From a virus: 31,641 nt of DNA. The translations under genes were made by a program, and so were the position numbers. The stretch covers positions 1-31,641 of IMG/VR virus record IMGVR_UViG_3300047393_000007. One strand, given 5' to 3'. Positions 1-7,263 of this stretch are shown one piece after another (the stretch's first letter is position 1; each line of letters opens with the position of its first letter). Below the pieces are notes generated by a model. It was given only the letters and a program-made list of their open reading frames with translations, did not search any database and had not been told where the DNA came from.

Positions 1-1
1 G

Positions 2-1420
2 TTTAAAGGCAGAGGTATATCTGAACAAACACTTATAGATTTAAAAATAAGTGAAGGTTCCGAATTTATGCCACAAACAGGGAAAAACGAGAATGTAATA
101 AAGTTCAATTATTACATGGGAGATCAACTGATAAATATAAAATATAGAGATGGCAGAAAAAACTTTAAGTTATTTAAAGGTGCTGAAAAAGTATTTTACA
201 ATATAAACAGTGTGATTGGATATGAATACTGCGTTATAGTTGAAGGCGAAATGGATGTTTTAGCATTACACGAAGCTGGAGTTACAAACGTAATATCTGT
301 TCCAAATGGTGCTACTTTAAACACGAACAATCTAGACTACTTAGATAGTTGTATAGATTACTTTGACGACAAAGATAAAATTATATTAGCAGTTGATTCT
401 GACGCTGCTGGTCAAGCATTACAGTCAGAGTTAATTCGTAGGTTAGGTTCAGAAGTTTGTTATTTAGCATCGTTTGAAGATTGTAAAGATGCTAATGAAT
501 ACTTGTTAAAGTATGGTAAAGAAAAGTTATCACAGCGTATATCGCAAGCAAGACCTGTTCCTTTAGAAAATGTAAAAACATTTAAAGACATAGAAGATGA
601 TGTTACAGATTTTGTTAAAAACGGTTTTAAACCTGGATTCCAAGTTGGACTCGATAATTTTGACAGTATTTTTTCCACTTATACTGGTCAATTTATTACT
701 GTTACTGGTATTCCTAGTTCTGGTAAGTCCGACTTTGTAGATCAAATGATAGTTGGTTACAATGCTAAATATGGTTGGAAAACAGCTTTTGCTTCACCAG
801 AGAATCAACCTACTTATTTACATGCTCATAAACTAATGCGTAAAACCTGGGGTGATATGCCTACGCCTGAAGAGATACATGGTGATAAATGGAATCAAAT
901 AGCAGGTCACGTAAATGACAGTTATTATTTTATAGACATGGAACGATATACTTTAGAATCAGTGCTTAGAAAAGGTGCTGAATTGGTTAAACGAAAAGGT
1001 ATTAAGTGTCTAGTTATAGATCCATTTAACAAGGTTAGAGCAACAGATGCTTCAGGAGATGTAAATGTATATACTTTAGAATATCTACAACAAATAGAGG
1101 TGTTTGCTAAAAAGTATGACGTACTTGTTATCGTTGTTGCTCACCCAACTAAAATGTATAAAGATAGAGAAGGTAAAATAGAAGAACCTACTATGTATAA
1201 TATTAAAGGTGGTGGTGAATGGTACGATGCGTCTTATCACGGGTTATTAGTTCACAGAAACTATGAGGACAAAACCGTAAAAGTAAAAGTACTTAAAGTT
1301 AAGTTTCAAAATCTAGGTGAAAACGGAGCTGAAGCACATTTTAGATGGGAACCAAAATCAGGTTGTTTTTTACCTCATGTTCCTATTGATGCTTCTGGTG
1401 ATAAAATGCCTTGGGACTAA
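2..1420 (+). CDS. Primase-helicase, T7 gp4-like (5' end outside window)
   Basis: Replicative primase-helicase that unwinds DNA and primes lagging-strand synthesis. The frame is open from base 2 with no stop before the ATG at 68, and the 22 extra residues (including GRGIS) read as primase sequence, so the gene starts upstream. Numbering from the first visible residue, a Toprim domain has EGEMD at about 81-85 and the acidic DSD at 132-134. A DnaB/gp4-type RecA domain follows, with Walker A GIPSSGKS at 236-243, Walker B VIDPF at 338-342 and the histidine motif VVAHP near 378-382. The N-terminal zinc-binding domain would lie outside the window. The stop overlaps the next gene by one base (TAATG). 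It heads the + strand replication module. Assignment is firm; the true start is not visible. Confidence 0.95.
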   Translation, partial: FKGRGISEQTLIDLKISEGSEFMPQTGKNENVIKFNYYMGDQLINIKYRDGRKNFKLFKGAEKVFYNINSVIGYEYCVIVEGEMDVLALHEAGVTNVISVPNGATLNTNNLDYLDSCIDYFDDKDKIILAVDSDAAGQALQSELIRRLGSEVCYLASFEDCKDANEYLLKYGKEKLSQRISQARPVPLENVKTFKDIEDDVTDFVKNGFKPGFQVGLDNFDSIFSTYTGQFITVTGIPSSGKSDFVDQMIVGYNAKYGWKTAFASPENQPTYLHAHKLMRKTWGDMPTPEEIHGDKWNQIAGHVNDSYYFIDMERYTLESVLRKGAELVKRKGIKCLVIDPFNKVRATDASGDVNVYTLEYLQQIEVFAKKYDVLVIVVAHPTKMYKDREGKIEEPTMYNIKGGGEWYDASYHGLLVHRNYEDKTVKVKVLKVKFQNLGENGAEAHFRWEPKSGCFLPHVPIDASGDKMPWD

Positions 1421-1554
1421 TGGATACTAAAGAAAAATGTAGCATGTGCAAATGGTGGCCAGCAACTACAAAATGTGGCAAATGCGAGTCTTGTTACGGT
1501 ATATTACAACATTGGATAAAAAATAATATATTTAAACGTAAAATAGACAAATAA
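1420..1554 (+). CDS. 44-aa cysteine-rich zinc-ribbon-like microprotein
   Basis: A 44-codon frame starting at the ATG that overlaps the primase-helicase stop by one base and ending immediately before the next ATG, so it fills the gap exactly. The protein has five cysteines, spaced as CSMC, then CGKC and CESC sharing the middle cysteine region, followed by a basic C-terminus. Such paired CxxC knuckles are typical of small zinc-binding folds that contact nucleic acid or protein, but no family is recognised. Perfect fit into the operon and the cysteine spacing make it a likely gene; its role is unknown. It could act with the helicase or nucleotide enzymes next to it, which is inference from position only. 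Confidence 0.7.
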   Translation: MDTKEKCSMCKWWPATTKCGKCESCYGILQHWIKNNIFKRKIDK

Positions 1555-1803
1555 ATGGCTATTAAAAAAGTACAAATAGACATGGGTGATTATATGTATT
1601 CAACTAAAGAGTTTGAAGCATATAGATGGTGTACTGAAAATGGAATATATATAAGTCCAGTAGCAAAGTCTACCTTAGAATGGTTTATATCGATAGAAAT
1701 GAATAAAAAAATCCACATAAGTCCAGATGCTTATAAAAAAGTGGATGTGTGGAAACAGTTGTTTAAATTTTATATGTACTATTATGACAAATATAAAAAG
1801 TAG
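1555..1803 (+). CDS. Hypothetical protein, 82 aa
   Basis: An 82-aa protein of unknown function. It begins directly after the stop of the Cys-rich microprotein and its last 20 bases overlap the start of the thymidylate-synthase-like gene. Tyr, Lys and Trp are abundant and the C-terminus (residues 66-82) is a Tyr/Lys-rich amphipathic stretch. No signal peptide, membrane segment or catalytic motif is visible. The head-to-tail overlaps on both sides support it as a real member of the operon. Confidence 0.65.
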   Translation: MAIKKVQIDMGDYMYSTKEFEAYRWCTENGIYISPVAKSTLEWFISIEMNKKIHISPDAYKKVDVWKQLFKFYMYYYDKYKK

Positions 1804-2422
1804 TTTTAAAAATGCTAATGAAGCATACACGTATTTATTAGATAAAATTATACTCGAAGGAGTTGATTTTGATGATACAAAAGCTTTGTTTAATGTAGGT
1901 TTCTATATAGAAAATCCAACAGATAATTCGATAAGAGATCTAAGTAGAAAATGGAATCCAGTTTATGCTATGCGAGAATGGATGTGGTACTTGTCTGGTG
2001 ATCCTAGCGCTGTTGAAATATCTAAACATGCTCCAATATGGAAAAACATGATGGATGAAAACGGTTATGTTAGATCAAACTATGGTTGGCAATGGAAACG
2101 TAATGACCAAATAGGCAAAGTAATAGATTTGTTAAAATCAAATCCTAACACTAGAAAAGCAACTATATCTATATACGATGGAAAAGAAATAGATACGTAT
2201 TCTAACGACACGCCTTGTACATACGCTGTTCAGTTTACAATATTAGACGGTAAATTAAATATGGCTGTTCTAATGCGTTCTAATGATCTCTGGTATGGTT
2301 TCTGTAACGATCAATTCTGTTTTTCAAACTTACAAGCAGACATTGCTCATATATTACAAGTAGAAATTGGTACTTATTATCATTTTGCTCATAATTTACA
2401 TTTATATAACGATAAACTATAA
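1784..2422 (+). CDS. Thymidylate-synthase-family enzyme, probably dCMP (hydroxy)methylase-like
   Basis: 212-aa member of the thymidylate synthase/dCMP hydroxymethylase family, which adds a one-carbon unit to C5 of a pyrimidine nucleotide using methylene-tetrahydrofolate. ATG 1784 is preferred over the in-frame ATG 1727 because the extra 19 residues do not resemble the family and would extend the overlap. Against E. coli ThyA, from the catalytic cysteine on there are no gaps: C145 (=C146) in TPCT, R165 (=166), D168 (=169), H206 (=207) and Y208 (=209). E65, W86 and Y100 match E58, W80 and Y94. Position 177, Asn in thymidylate synthases, is Asp here (D176), the residue that makes T4 gp42 read dCMP. 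His147 is Thr. The protein stops about 50 residues before the usual C-terminus. Either dCMP hydroxymethylase or dCMP methylase is possible. Confidence 0.85.
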   Translation: MTNIKSSFKNANEAYTYLLDKIILEGVDFDDTKALFNVGFYIENPTDNSIRDLSRKWNPVYAMREWMWYLSGDPSAVEISKHAPIWKNMMDENGYVRSNYGWQWKRNDQIGKVIDLLKSNPNTRKATISIYDGKEIDTYSNDTPCTYAVQFTILDGKLNMAVLMRSNDLWYGFCNDQFCFSNLQADIAHILQVEIGTYYHFAHNLHLYNDKL

Positions 2423-2427
2423 CTAGA

Positions 2428-2607
2428 ATGGAAGAGAAAAAAACAATAGAATTTTGGAAAGATGGTGAATACGCCGCGAAAGGCGGTTATTTCGTTAGAA
2501 GCGAAATAAAGACTTTTTTAAACAAATTAATTGACAATGGTTTAGAACCAGTTGGATTAATTGTAGATTTAGAGTCTTTTAACTTAGAAGTAATTGTAAA
2601 AGAATAA
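2428..2607 (+). CDS. Hypothetical protein, 59 aa
   Basis: A 59-codon frame between the thymidylate-synthase-like gene (5-base gap) and the MazG fusion gene (2-base gap). The protein is acidic with a predicted strand-helix-strand pattern: KTIEFWKDG, a helix around SEIKTFLNKLIDNG, then a hydrophobic strand GLIVDL. No family is recognised. It was checked as a frameshifted C-terminus of the preceding enzyme and does not resemble one. Its tight fit in the operon is the main support. Confidence 0.65.
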   Translation: MEEKKTIEFWKDGEYAAKGGYFVRSEIKTFLNKLIDNGLEPVGLIVDLESFNLEVIVKE

Positions 2608-2609
2608 AA

Positions 2610-3449
2610 ATGACATATTATTTATATCACATCTTTGGTAAAAAGATAGGTGTCACGTGTAATCTTAAAGATAGATTAACAACACGACAAGGTTATGCCT
2701 GTGGAGAATATGAAGTTCTAGATTCTAGCGACGATATAGATTATATATCTGCAAAAGAATTAGAACTTCAACTTATCTACGGTTATAAAATAGACAGACA
2801 AACTTATAAACAACTAATAACTAAACAATCAAATAAATCTATGGTATTAAATGTAACTGAACAAACAACAACTTTTCCGTATCCTTTAAATAAACTTAAA
2901 GGTAATCTAATGGACAATCTGGGATTAGAAATAGATACCACATTTGGTAAATATGTGTTAAATCCAAAACTTGTAGATTGGATTATTAAAAATGCTAAAA
3001 CATCTATGTACAATCCTTCTAGGTGTTATGTCTACAACAAAGCTATGGATGAATTCTTTAAACAAGAAGAACCTGGAATTAGTCCTCCCGCAAAACAAGT
3101 TCCAAATGTATATGACTTAATTAGAGAATGGGCAGATACTAGAGGAATTTACAGAAACGGAGATACTAAAACTCAATTCGCTAAGTTAATGGAAGAATCT
3201 GGCGAACTTGCTAGAGCTATTCTTAAAAATGATAGAGTAGAATTTATTGATGCTATTGGTGATATGATTGTGGTGTTAACTAATTTAGCTGCTTTAGAAG
3301 GTTTAAAAGTTGAAGACTGTGTAGTATCAGCTTACGACGTTATTAAGTCTAGACAAGGCAAAATGGTTAATGGTACGTTTGTCAAAGAACAACCACAGAC
3401 TCAAAACGGATTAGAAGTTTCAAAATCTAAAATGTTACAAACGCTATAA
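2610..3449 (+). CDS. GIY-YIG-like domain fused to MazG-like NTP pyrophosphohydrolase
   Basis: A 279-aa two-domain protein. Residues 1-70 resemble the GIY-YIG/T5orf172 nuclease fold: an aromatic first strand (YYLYHI), KIGVTCNLKDRL resembling the conserved lysine-isoleucine-glycine and arginine region, and a glutamate-rich helix (AKELELQ). Residues 80-150 form an unknown linker domain rich in aromatics. Residues 167-255 are an all-alpha MazG-type nucleotide pyrophosphohydrolase with the metal-binding pattern EESGE (195-199) and EFIDAIGD (211-218), which hydrolyses NTPs or dNTPs to monophosphates. Two bases separate it from the upstream gene and one from the downstream gene. Between a dCMP-type enzyme and a ribonucleotide reductase, clearing a competing dNTP such as dCTP is plausible but inferred. 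The MazG call is firm; the nuclease-like call is moderate. Confidence 0.8.
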   Translation: MTYYLYHIFGKKIGVTCNLKDRLTTRQGYACGEYEVLDSSDDIDYISAKELELQLIYGYKIDRQTYKQLITKQSNKSMVLNVTEQTTTFPYPLNKLKGNLMDNLGLEIDTTFGKYVLNPKLVDWIIKNAKTSMYNPSRCYVYNKAMDEFFKQEEPGISPPAKQVPNVYDLIREWADTRGIYRNGDTKTQFAKLMEESGELARAILKNDRVEFIDAIGDMIVVLTNLAALEGLKVEDCVVSAYDVIKSRQGKMVNGTFVKEQPQTQNGLEVSKSKMLQTL

Positions 3450-3450
3450 T

Positions 3451-3660
3451 ATGAAAGAATCGTTTGAAGATTATCTAAGTAGATTAAAAGATAGAAGAGA
3501 CGAAGATAGTTATAAATATACAGATGAAGATTTTAAATTATATAAAGACTATATTCAGGATTGTTGTGAAACAGGATTAAGTGTTTACAAATGTTTAGAA
3601 TTTATGTGGTTTAAAACAAAAGAAGCTGAAAATAATTTTAAAGAATTAAATTTAATATGA
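3451..3660 (+). CDS. Hypothetical protein, 69 aa
   Basis: A 69-aa highly charged, helix-rich protein (Glu, Asp, Lys and Arg dominate) with a cysteine pair, DCCETG, near the middle. It starts one base after the fusion gene and its stop overlaps the next start as ATGA. No domain is recognised. The compact spacing supports translation with its neighbours. Confidence 0.65.
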   Translation: MKESFEDYLSRLKDRRDEDSYKYTDEDFKLYKDYIQDCCETGLSVYKCLEFMWFKTKEAENNFKELNLI

Positions 3661-4058
3661 AAGAAAAATTAATTGAGTTTAGAGATCCAATTGTAGAACG
3701 AGTTGTTGAAAAGTTTGTATCTAGATCAGACGTAGGGTTTGCTAAATACGGAACTACATTACACGAAGAGCGTACCATAAAAATGAAAGGTCTTTTTAAA
3801 TATCTAAATGATGTTCAAGAGGAATTAATGGATGCGGTGCTATACATACAAGCGTGTAAAGAGGAAGTTCAGGATCTAACAGAAGAAATGTTGCTTGAAA
3901 AATTCAGAGAAGTTGATATGATTGGTTTTGATGAAATGCAAGTAAATGACTGTGATGGTGGACATCATTATTCTTTTACTATAGATGAAGACGACGAAAG
4001 AATGAAAGTAATTGGTCAAAACGGTAATGACGGATTACATTATGAAGAGAATAAGTAG
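3657..4058 (+). CDS. MazG-like nucleotide pyrophosphohydrolase candidate
   Basis: A 133-aa protein. Its N-terminal half looks like the small phage pyrophosphohydrolases of the MazG superfamily: a helix with RSDVGFAKYGTTL (23-35), a spacer, then QEELMDAVLYIQ (54-65), where EELMD fits the ExxED-type metal-binding helix. The C-terminal third is acidic and probably disordered (TIDEDDE), with HH at 103-104. Family members hydrolyse dNTPs such as dATP/dGTP or dCTP; the substrate cannot be told here. It overlaps both neighbours (ATGA upstream, 17 bases with the endonuclease gene). This would be the second MazG-type protein in a row. Only one half of the usual acidic motif is clear, so confidence is moderate. 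Confidence 0.6.
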   Translation: MKEKLIEFRDPIVERVVEKFVSRSDVGFAKYGTTLHEERTIKMKGLFKYLNDVQEELMDAVLYIQACKEEVQDLTEEMLLEKFREVDMIGFDEMQVNDCDGGHHYSFTIDEDDERMKVIGQNGNDGLHYEENK

Positions 4059-4497
4059 AAAAAAAGGACCAGTAGTATCAAAGAAGGTAACATATAACGG
4101 TGTTACCTTTGCTTCTGGTTTAGAAAAACACATGTATAAAGCGTTGTTAGATGCGGGTATAGACTTTGACTATGAAGGAGAGGTATTTGAATTATTACCA
4201 TCATTTAATTTTACTAACAGATGTTTTGAAAGACAATCAAACGGCAAAGGTGAATTCATAGATAGAGGTTGTAAAAAAGTGTTAAATTTAAAATATACTC
4301 CTGATTTCGTTGGAGAAGACTTTATTATAGAAACAAAAGGAAGAGCTAATGATTCATTTCCTTTACGTTGGAAAATGTTTAAAGAATGGATGATAAAGAA
4401 TGACGACAATAGAACATTGTATAAACCGCAAAATCAAGCAGAATGTATGAAAACAATAGAATTAATTTTAAAACAAAGACAAGATGACTTCAAGTAG
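4042..4497 (+). CDS. Endonuclease I, T7 gp3-like Holliday junction resolvase
   Basis: A 151-aa PD-(D/E)XK nuclease of the phage endonuclease I type, which resolves branched DNA and helps degrade host DNA in T7. The full catalytic set is visible: E28 in FASGLEK, D88 in YTPDF, and E97 and K99 in ETKG. The spacing matches T7 gp3 (SGLE, TPDF, ETKG). The start at 4042 (MKRISRKK) is chosen because the in-frame ATG at 4012 adds ten residues with no family similarity and lengthens the overlap with the preceding gene. A Cys-containing insertion (60-78) lies between strands. It ends overlapping the next small gene by 14 bases. It probably processes replication or recombination intermediates before packaging. 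Confidence 0.88.
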   Translation: MKRISRKKGPVVSKKVTYNGVTFASGLEKHMYKALLDAGIDFDYEGEVFELLPSFNFTNRCFERQSNGKGEFIDRGCKKVLNLKYTPDFVGEDFIIETKGRANDSFPLRWKMFKEWMIKNDDNRTLYKPQNQAECMKTIELILKQRQDDFK

Positions 4498-4651
4498 TAA
4501 TTTACCAGAGAAAAAAGAGACTAGTTGGGAACTAGCGGTTGGATTATACCCAGGAATACTATTTGGCCTTAGAACATATCAAGAACCAACATTCGATACA
4601 CACGTGTTGTATTTACCATTTATTAACATTTTATTAACAATAGACAAATAG
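4484..4651 (+). CDS. Small protein, 55 aa, unknown
   Basis: A 55-codon frame overlapping the endonuclease stop by 14 bases and ending one base before the ribonucleotide reductase start. After a polar N-terminus, the body is moderately hydrophobic: a glycine/proline turn (GLYPGILFGLRTY) and a C-terminal LYLPFINILLTI stretch that could form a strand pair or a short membrane-associated segment. There is no signal peptide. Function is unknown. Exact packing between two certain genes makes it credible. Confidence 0.68.
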   Translation: MTSSSNLPEKKETSWELAVGLYPGILFGLRTYQEPTFDTHVLYLPFINILLTIDK

Positions 4652-4652
4652 T

Positions 4653-6521
4653 ATGAGTTTAACATTAGATAAACAAATCTTAAGTGACATTACCGTATAC
4701 ACAAAATATGCAAAATACGTTCCAAGTAAAGAAAGAAGAGAAACTTGGGAAGAGTTAGTTACAAGGAACATGGAAATGCATATTGCTAAATTTCCACATT
4801 TAAAAGAAGCAATTGAACAAATTTACAGAAATTTCGTCTTTAATAAAAAGGTACTTCCGTCGATGCGAAGTTTGCAGTTTGGAGGTAAAGCAATTGAACT
4901 TAATAATGCTCGTATTTATAATTGTGCTTTCTTACCTATTGATAGTATTCATAGTTTTAGTGAGACAATGTTTCTATTACTTGGAGGTACTGGCGTTGGA
5001 TATTCAGTACAGAATCATCAAATTGAAAAATTACCTGAGATTAGGAAACCAAACTACGATCGTAAGAAAAGATACGTTGTTCAAGACAGTATTATAGGTT
5101 GGGCAGATGCTGTTAAGGTTTTATTTAAGTCTTATACTGGAGGATTAACATCTCATATAGAATTTGACTTATCAGACATTAGACAAAAAGGTGCTTTGTT
5201 AATAACTGCTGGAGGAAAAGCTCCTGGTCCAGAACCATTAAGATTAGCGTTGGTTAAGATAGAAGCAATACTTAGAACAAAAGCAGATAGAACAAAGTTA
5301 ACAGATATTGAATGCCACGATATTCAATGTCATATTGCTGACGCTGTACTAGCAGGTGGAATTAGAAGAGCAGCAATGATTAGTTTATTTGATTTAGATT
5401 CTACAGCTATGCTGAATTGTAAGGCAGGTAACTGGTGGGAAGATAATCCGCAAAGGGGTAGGTCAAATAACTCAGTTGTACTATTAAGACATAAGATTGA
5501 TAAGAAAACATTTGACAAAGTCTGGGAAAGAATTGAAGCTTCTGGGTCAGGAGAACCTGGCATATATCTTACAAATGATAAAGATTGGGGAACTAATCCT
5601 TGCTGCGAAATTGCTTTACGACCTTATCAATTCTGCAACTTAACTGAGATTAATATGTCTGACATTAAAGACCAAGATGATTTTAATGCTAGATCATCAG
5701 CAGCATCATTTCTAGGTACATTACAGGCATCGTATTCTGATTTCCATTATCTACGTGACATTTGGAAAAAGAACACGGAGAAGGATGCCTTATTAGGTGT
5801 TTCAATGACTGGCATCGCCTCTAAATCTAACTTAGAATTAAATTATGAAGAAGCAGCTAACATTGTTAAAACAACAAATAAAGAAATCGCAAATCTACTT
5901 GGAATTAATGTGGCAGCTAGAACTACTGCAGTCAAACCCGCAGGGACAACTTCTTTGGTTCTTGGTACTTCTTCTGGGATTCACGCTTGGCACAATGACT
6001 ATTATATTCGTAGGATGAGATTAGGTAAGAACGAGGCGATCTATTCTTATCTTGCTATTAACCATCCAGAATTGTTAGAAGACGAATACTTTAATCCAAC
6101 AGTACAATCTGTTATTTCTGTACCTCAGAAAGCTCCTAATGGTGCTATTACAAGACATGAGTCTACATTAGACTTATTGGAAAGAGTAAAACTTATTTCA
6201 AGAGACTGGGTAAAACAAGGTCATACAAAAGGAAATAATACTCACAACGTTTCTTGTACTGTTTCTGTTAGAGATGATGAATGGAAAATTATTGGCGAAT
6301 GGATGTGGGCAAATAAAGATTATTACAATGGATTATCTGTATTACCTTATCACGGTGGAACATATAAACAAACTCCGTTTGAAGACTGTACTAAAGAAGT
6401 TTACGAGCAAATGATGTCTACTTTAAAAGATGTAGATTTATCTAAAGTAATAGAGGTTCAAGATAATACTAATTTTGGAGAATCAGTTGCTTGTGGACCT
6501 GCTGGATGTGAAATAACTTAA
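4653..6521 (+). CDS. nrdJ: Class II (adenosylcobalamin-dependent) ribonucleoside triphosphate reductase
   Basis: A 622-aa monomeric ribonucleotide reductase of the Lactobacillus leichmannii RTPR type, converting ribonucleotides to deoxyribonucleotides with a B12-derived radical. C91 (in NCAFLPID) corresponds to C119, and C328 (in FCNLTE) to C419; together they form the reducible pair. N315, C317 and E319 in NPCCE correspond to N406, C408 (thiyl radical) and E410, and the 11-residue distance from C317 to C328 is exactly that of RTPR. The tail CGPAGCE has C614 and C619, spaced like C731/C736. At 622 aa it is shorter than the 739-aa prototype, consistent with compact phage forms. The usual NPCGE glycine is Cys here. 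No small subunit is expected. It supplies dNTPs for the phage independently of oxygen but depends on cobalamin. Confidence 0.95.
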   Translation: MSLTLDKQILSDITVYTKYAKYVPSKERRETWEELVTRNMEMHIAKFPHLKEAIEQIYRNFVFNKKVLPSMRSLQFGGKAIELNNARIYNCAFLPIDSIHSFSETMFLLLGGTGVGYSVQNHQIEKLPEIRKPNYDRKKRYVVQDSIIGWADAVKVLFKSYTGGLTSHIEFDLSDIRQKGALLITAGGKAPGPEPLRLALVKIEAILRTKADRTKLTDIECHDIQCHIADAVLAGGIRRAAMISLFDLDSTAMLNCKAGNWWEDNPQRGRSNNSVVLLRHKIDKKTFDKVWERIEASGSGEPGIYLTNDKDWGTNPCCEIALRPYQFCNLTEINMSDIKDQDDFNARSSAASFLGTLQASYSDFHYLRDIWKKNTEKDALLGVSMTGIASKSNLELNYEEAANIVKTTNKEIANLLGINVAARTTAVKPAGTTSLVLGTSSGIHAWHNDYYIRRMRLGKNEAIYSYLAINHPELLEDEYFNPTVQSVISVPQKAPNGAITRHESTLDLLERVKLISRDWVKQGHTKGNNTHNVSCTVSVRDDEWKIIGEWMWANKDYYNGLSVLPYHGGTYKQTPFEDCTKEVYEQMMSTLKDVDLSKVIEVQDNTNFGESVACGPAGCEIT

Positions 6522-6530
6522 AACAATAGT

Positions 6531-7100
6531 ATGATTTATATAAAAGATAATTTCCTGGATGATGGATTAATAAAAGCAATGGACAAAGATGACAAGTGTT
6601 TTGAAAAGGTTGATTGTCCAGGAAAATCTTTTTGGATAAAGAGACCAACTCAGAAATTGTTAGACGAGATTCAAAAAACCATTGAATGGATTGAAGATAG
6701 AAAGATAATTCCTATTTTAGGTTTTATGAGAGAAGCTAAGGAAGGTCAAGATACTGACTGGAGAATACACAACGATTCAATAATAGAAGGTCAACAACCA
6801 GATAGAGCAGCTGTGTTGTATGTTTCAGAAGATAATTACGATGGAATAAATGGAACTGCTTTTTGGGAACATAAAGTGCACGGAGACACATTCGACAATC
6901 TAGATGTAGAAGAATATGATAGACTAATAACCTACGATGCTAATAATACAGATTTGTGGACTTTAAAAACAGTTGTAGGTCATAAACAAAACAGATTAGT
7001 TTCTTATCCATGTAATTATTTTCATAGTAAATATCCAAATGAATTCATAGAAAGTAGAAAAGTATTCGTAATATTTTATAAAACAGAAAATGGAAAATGA
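6531..7100 (+). CDS. 2-oxoglutarate/Fe(II) oxygenase-like protein
   Basis: A 189-aa protein resembling the small phage 2OG-Fe(II) dioxygenases (double-stranded beta-helix). Candidate iron ligands are H80 and D82 in the HxD motif IHND, and a distal histidine H165 in YFHSKYP; R176 in ESRKVFVIF is placed to bind 2-oxoglutarate. The strand RAAVLYVSED between them fits the fold. Its substrate is unknown: it could hydroxylate a protein, a small molecule or a modified base. It lies nine bases after the ribonucleotide reductase and overlaps the next small gene by 11 bases. Iron-site residues are read from motif order, so the fold is likely and the substrate open. Confidence 0.7.
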   Translation: MIYIKDNFLDDGLIKAMDKDDKCFEKVDCPGKSFWIKRPTQKLLDEIQKTIEWIEDRKIIPILGFMREAKEGQDTDWRIHNDSIIEGQQPDRAAVLYVSEDNYDGINGTAFWEHKVHGDTFDNLDVEEYDRLITYDANNTDLWTLKTVVGHKQNRLVSYPCNYFHSKYPNEFIESRKVFVIFYKTENGK

Positions 7101-7263
7101 AGAAGAATACGCAATGTCGTTTTTATTATACAAAGTGACAAGAGTAGAAGTTGTAGAACATTCTGAACGTGCTAACGGAAGAGTATATACTAATTATTCA
7201 GCAAAAGATGTTGAATTACAATATCAAGACGATGGTAAAACCTTAAAAATATTTATAAAATGA
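7090..7263 (+). CDS. Hypothetical protein, 57 aa
   Basis: A 57-codon frame that overlaps the oxygenase-like gene by 11 bases and the next gene by an ATGA junction. The protein has an acidic start, then alternating hydrophobic strands (SFLLYKVTRVEVVEH; DVELQYQDDG; LKIFIK), suggesting a small beta-rich fold. No family is recognised. Overlap at both ends supports it as a genuine gene. Confidence 0.62.
   Translation: MENEEEYAMSFLLYKVTRVEVVEHSERANGRVYTNYSAKDVELQYQDDGKTLKIFIK

Noticed and set aside
68-70. ATG 68 as the true primase-helicase start
   Set aside because: The frame is open upstream and encodes primase-like residues; the gene begins outside the window.
1727-1783. Longer start of the thymidylate-synthase-like gene
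   Set aside because: The extra 19 residues read across the preceding gene and do not resemble the family.
2423-2607. Frameshift linking the thymidylate-synthase-like enzyme to a lost C-terminus
   Set aside because: Neither the downstream 59-aa frame nor the other frames show the family's C-terminal sequence.
4012-4041. Longer start of endonuclease I
   Set aside because: The ten extra residues lie in the overlap with the preceding gene and precede a better start MKRISRKK.
4813-5097. Second-frame reading frame inside the ribonucleotide reductase gene
   Set aside because: It overlaps a certain gene, has no family features and no operon logic; it is chance in AT-rich DNA.
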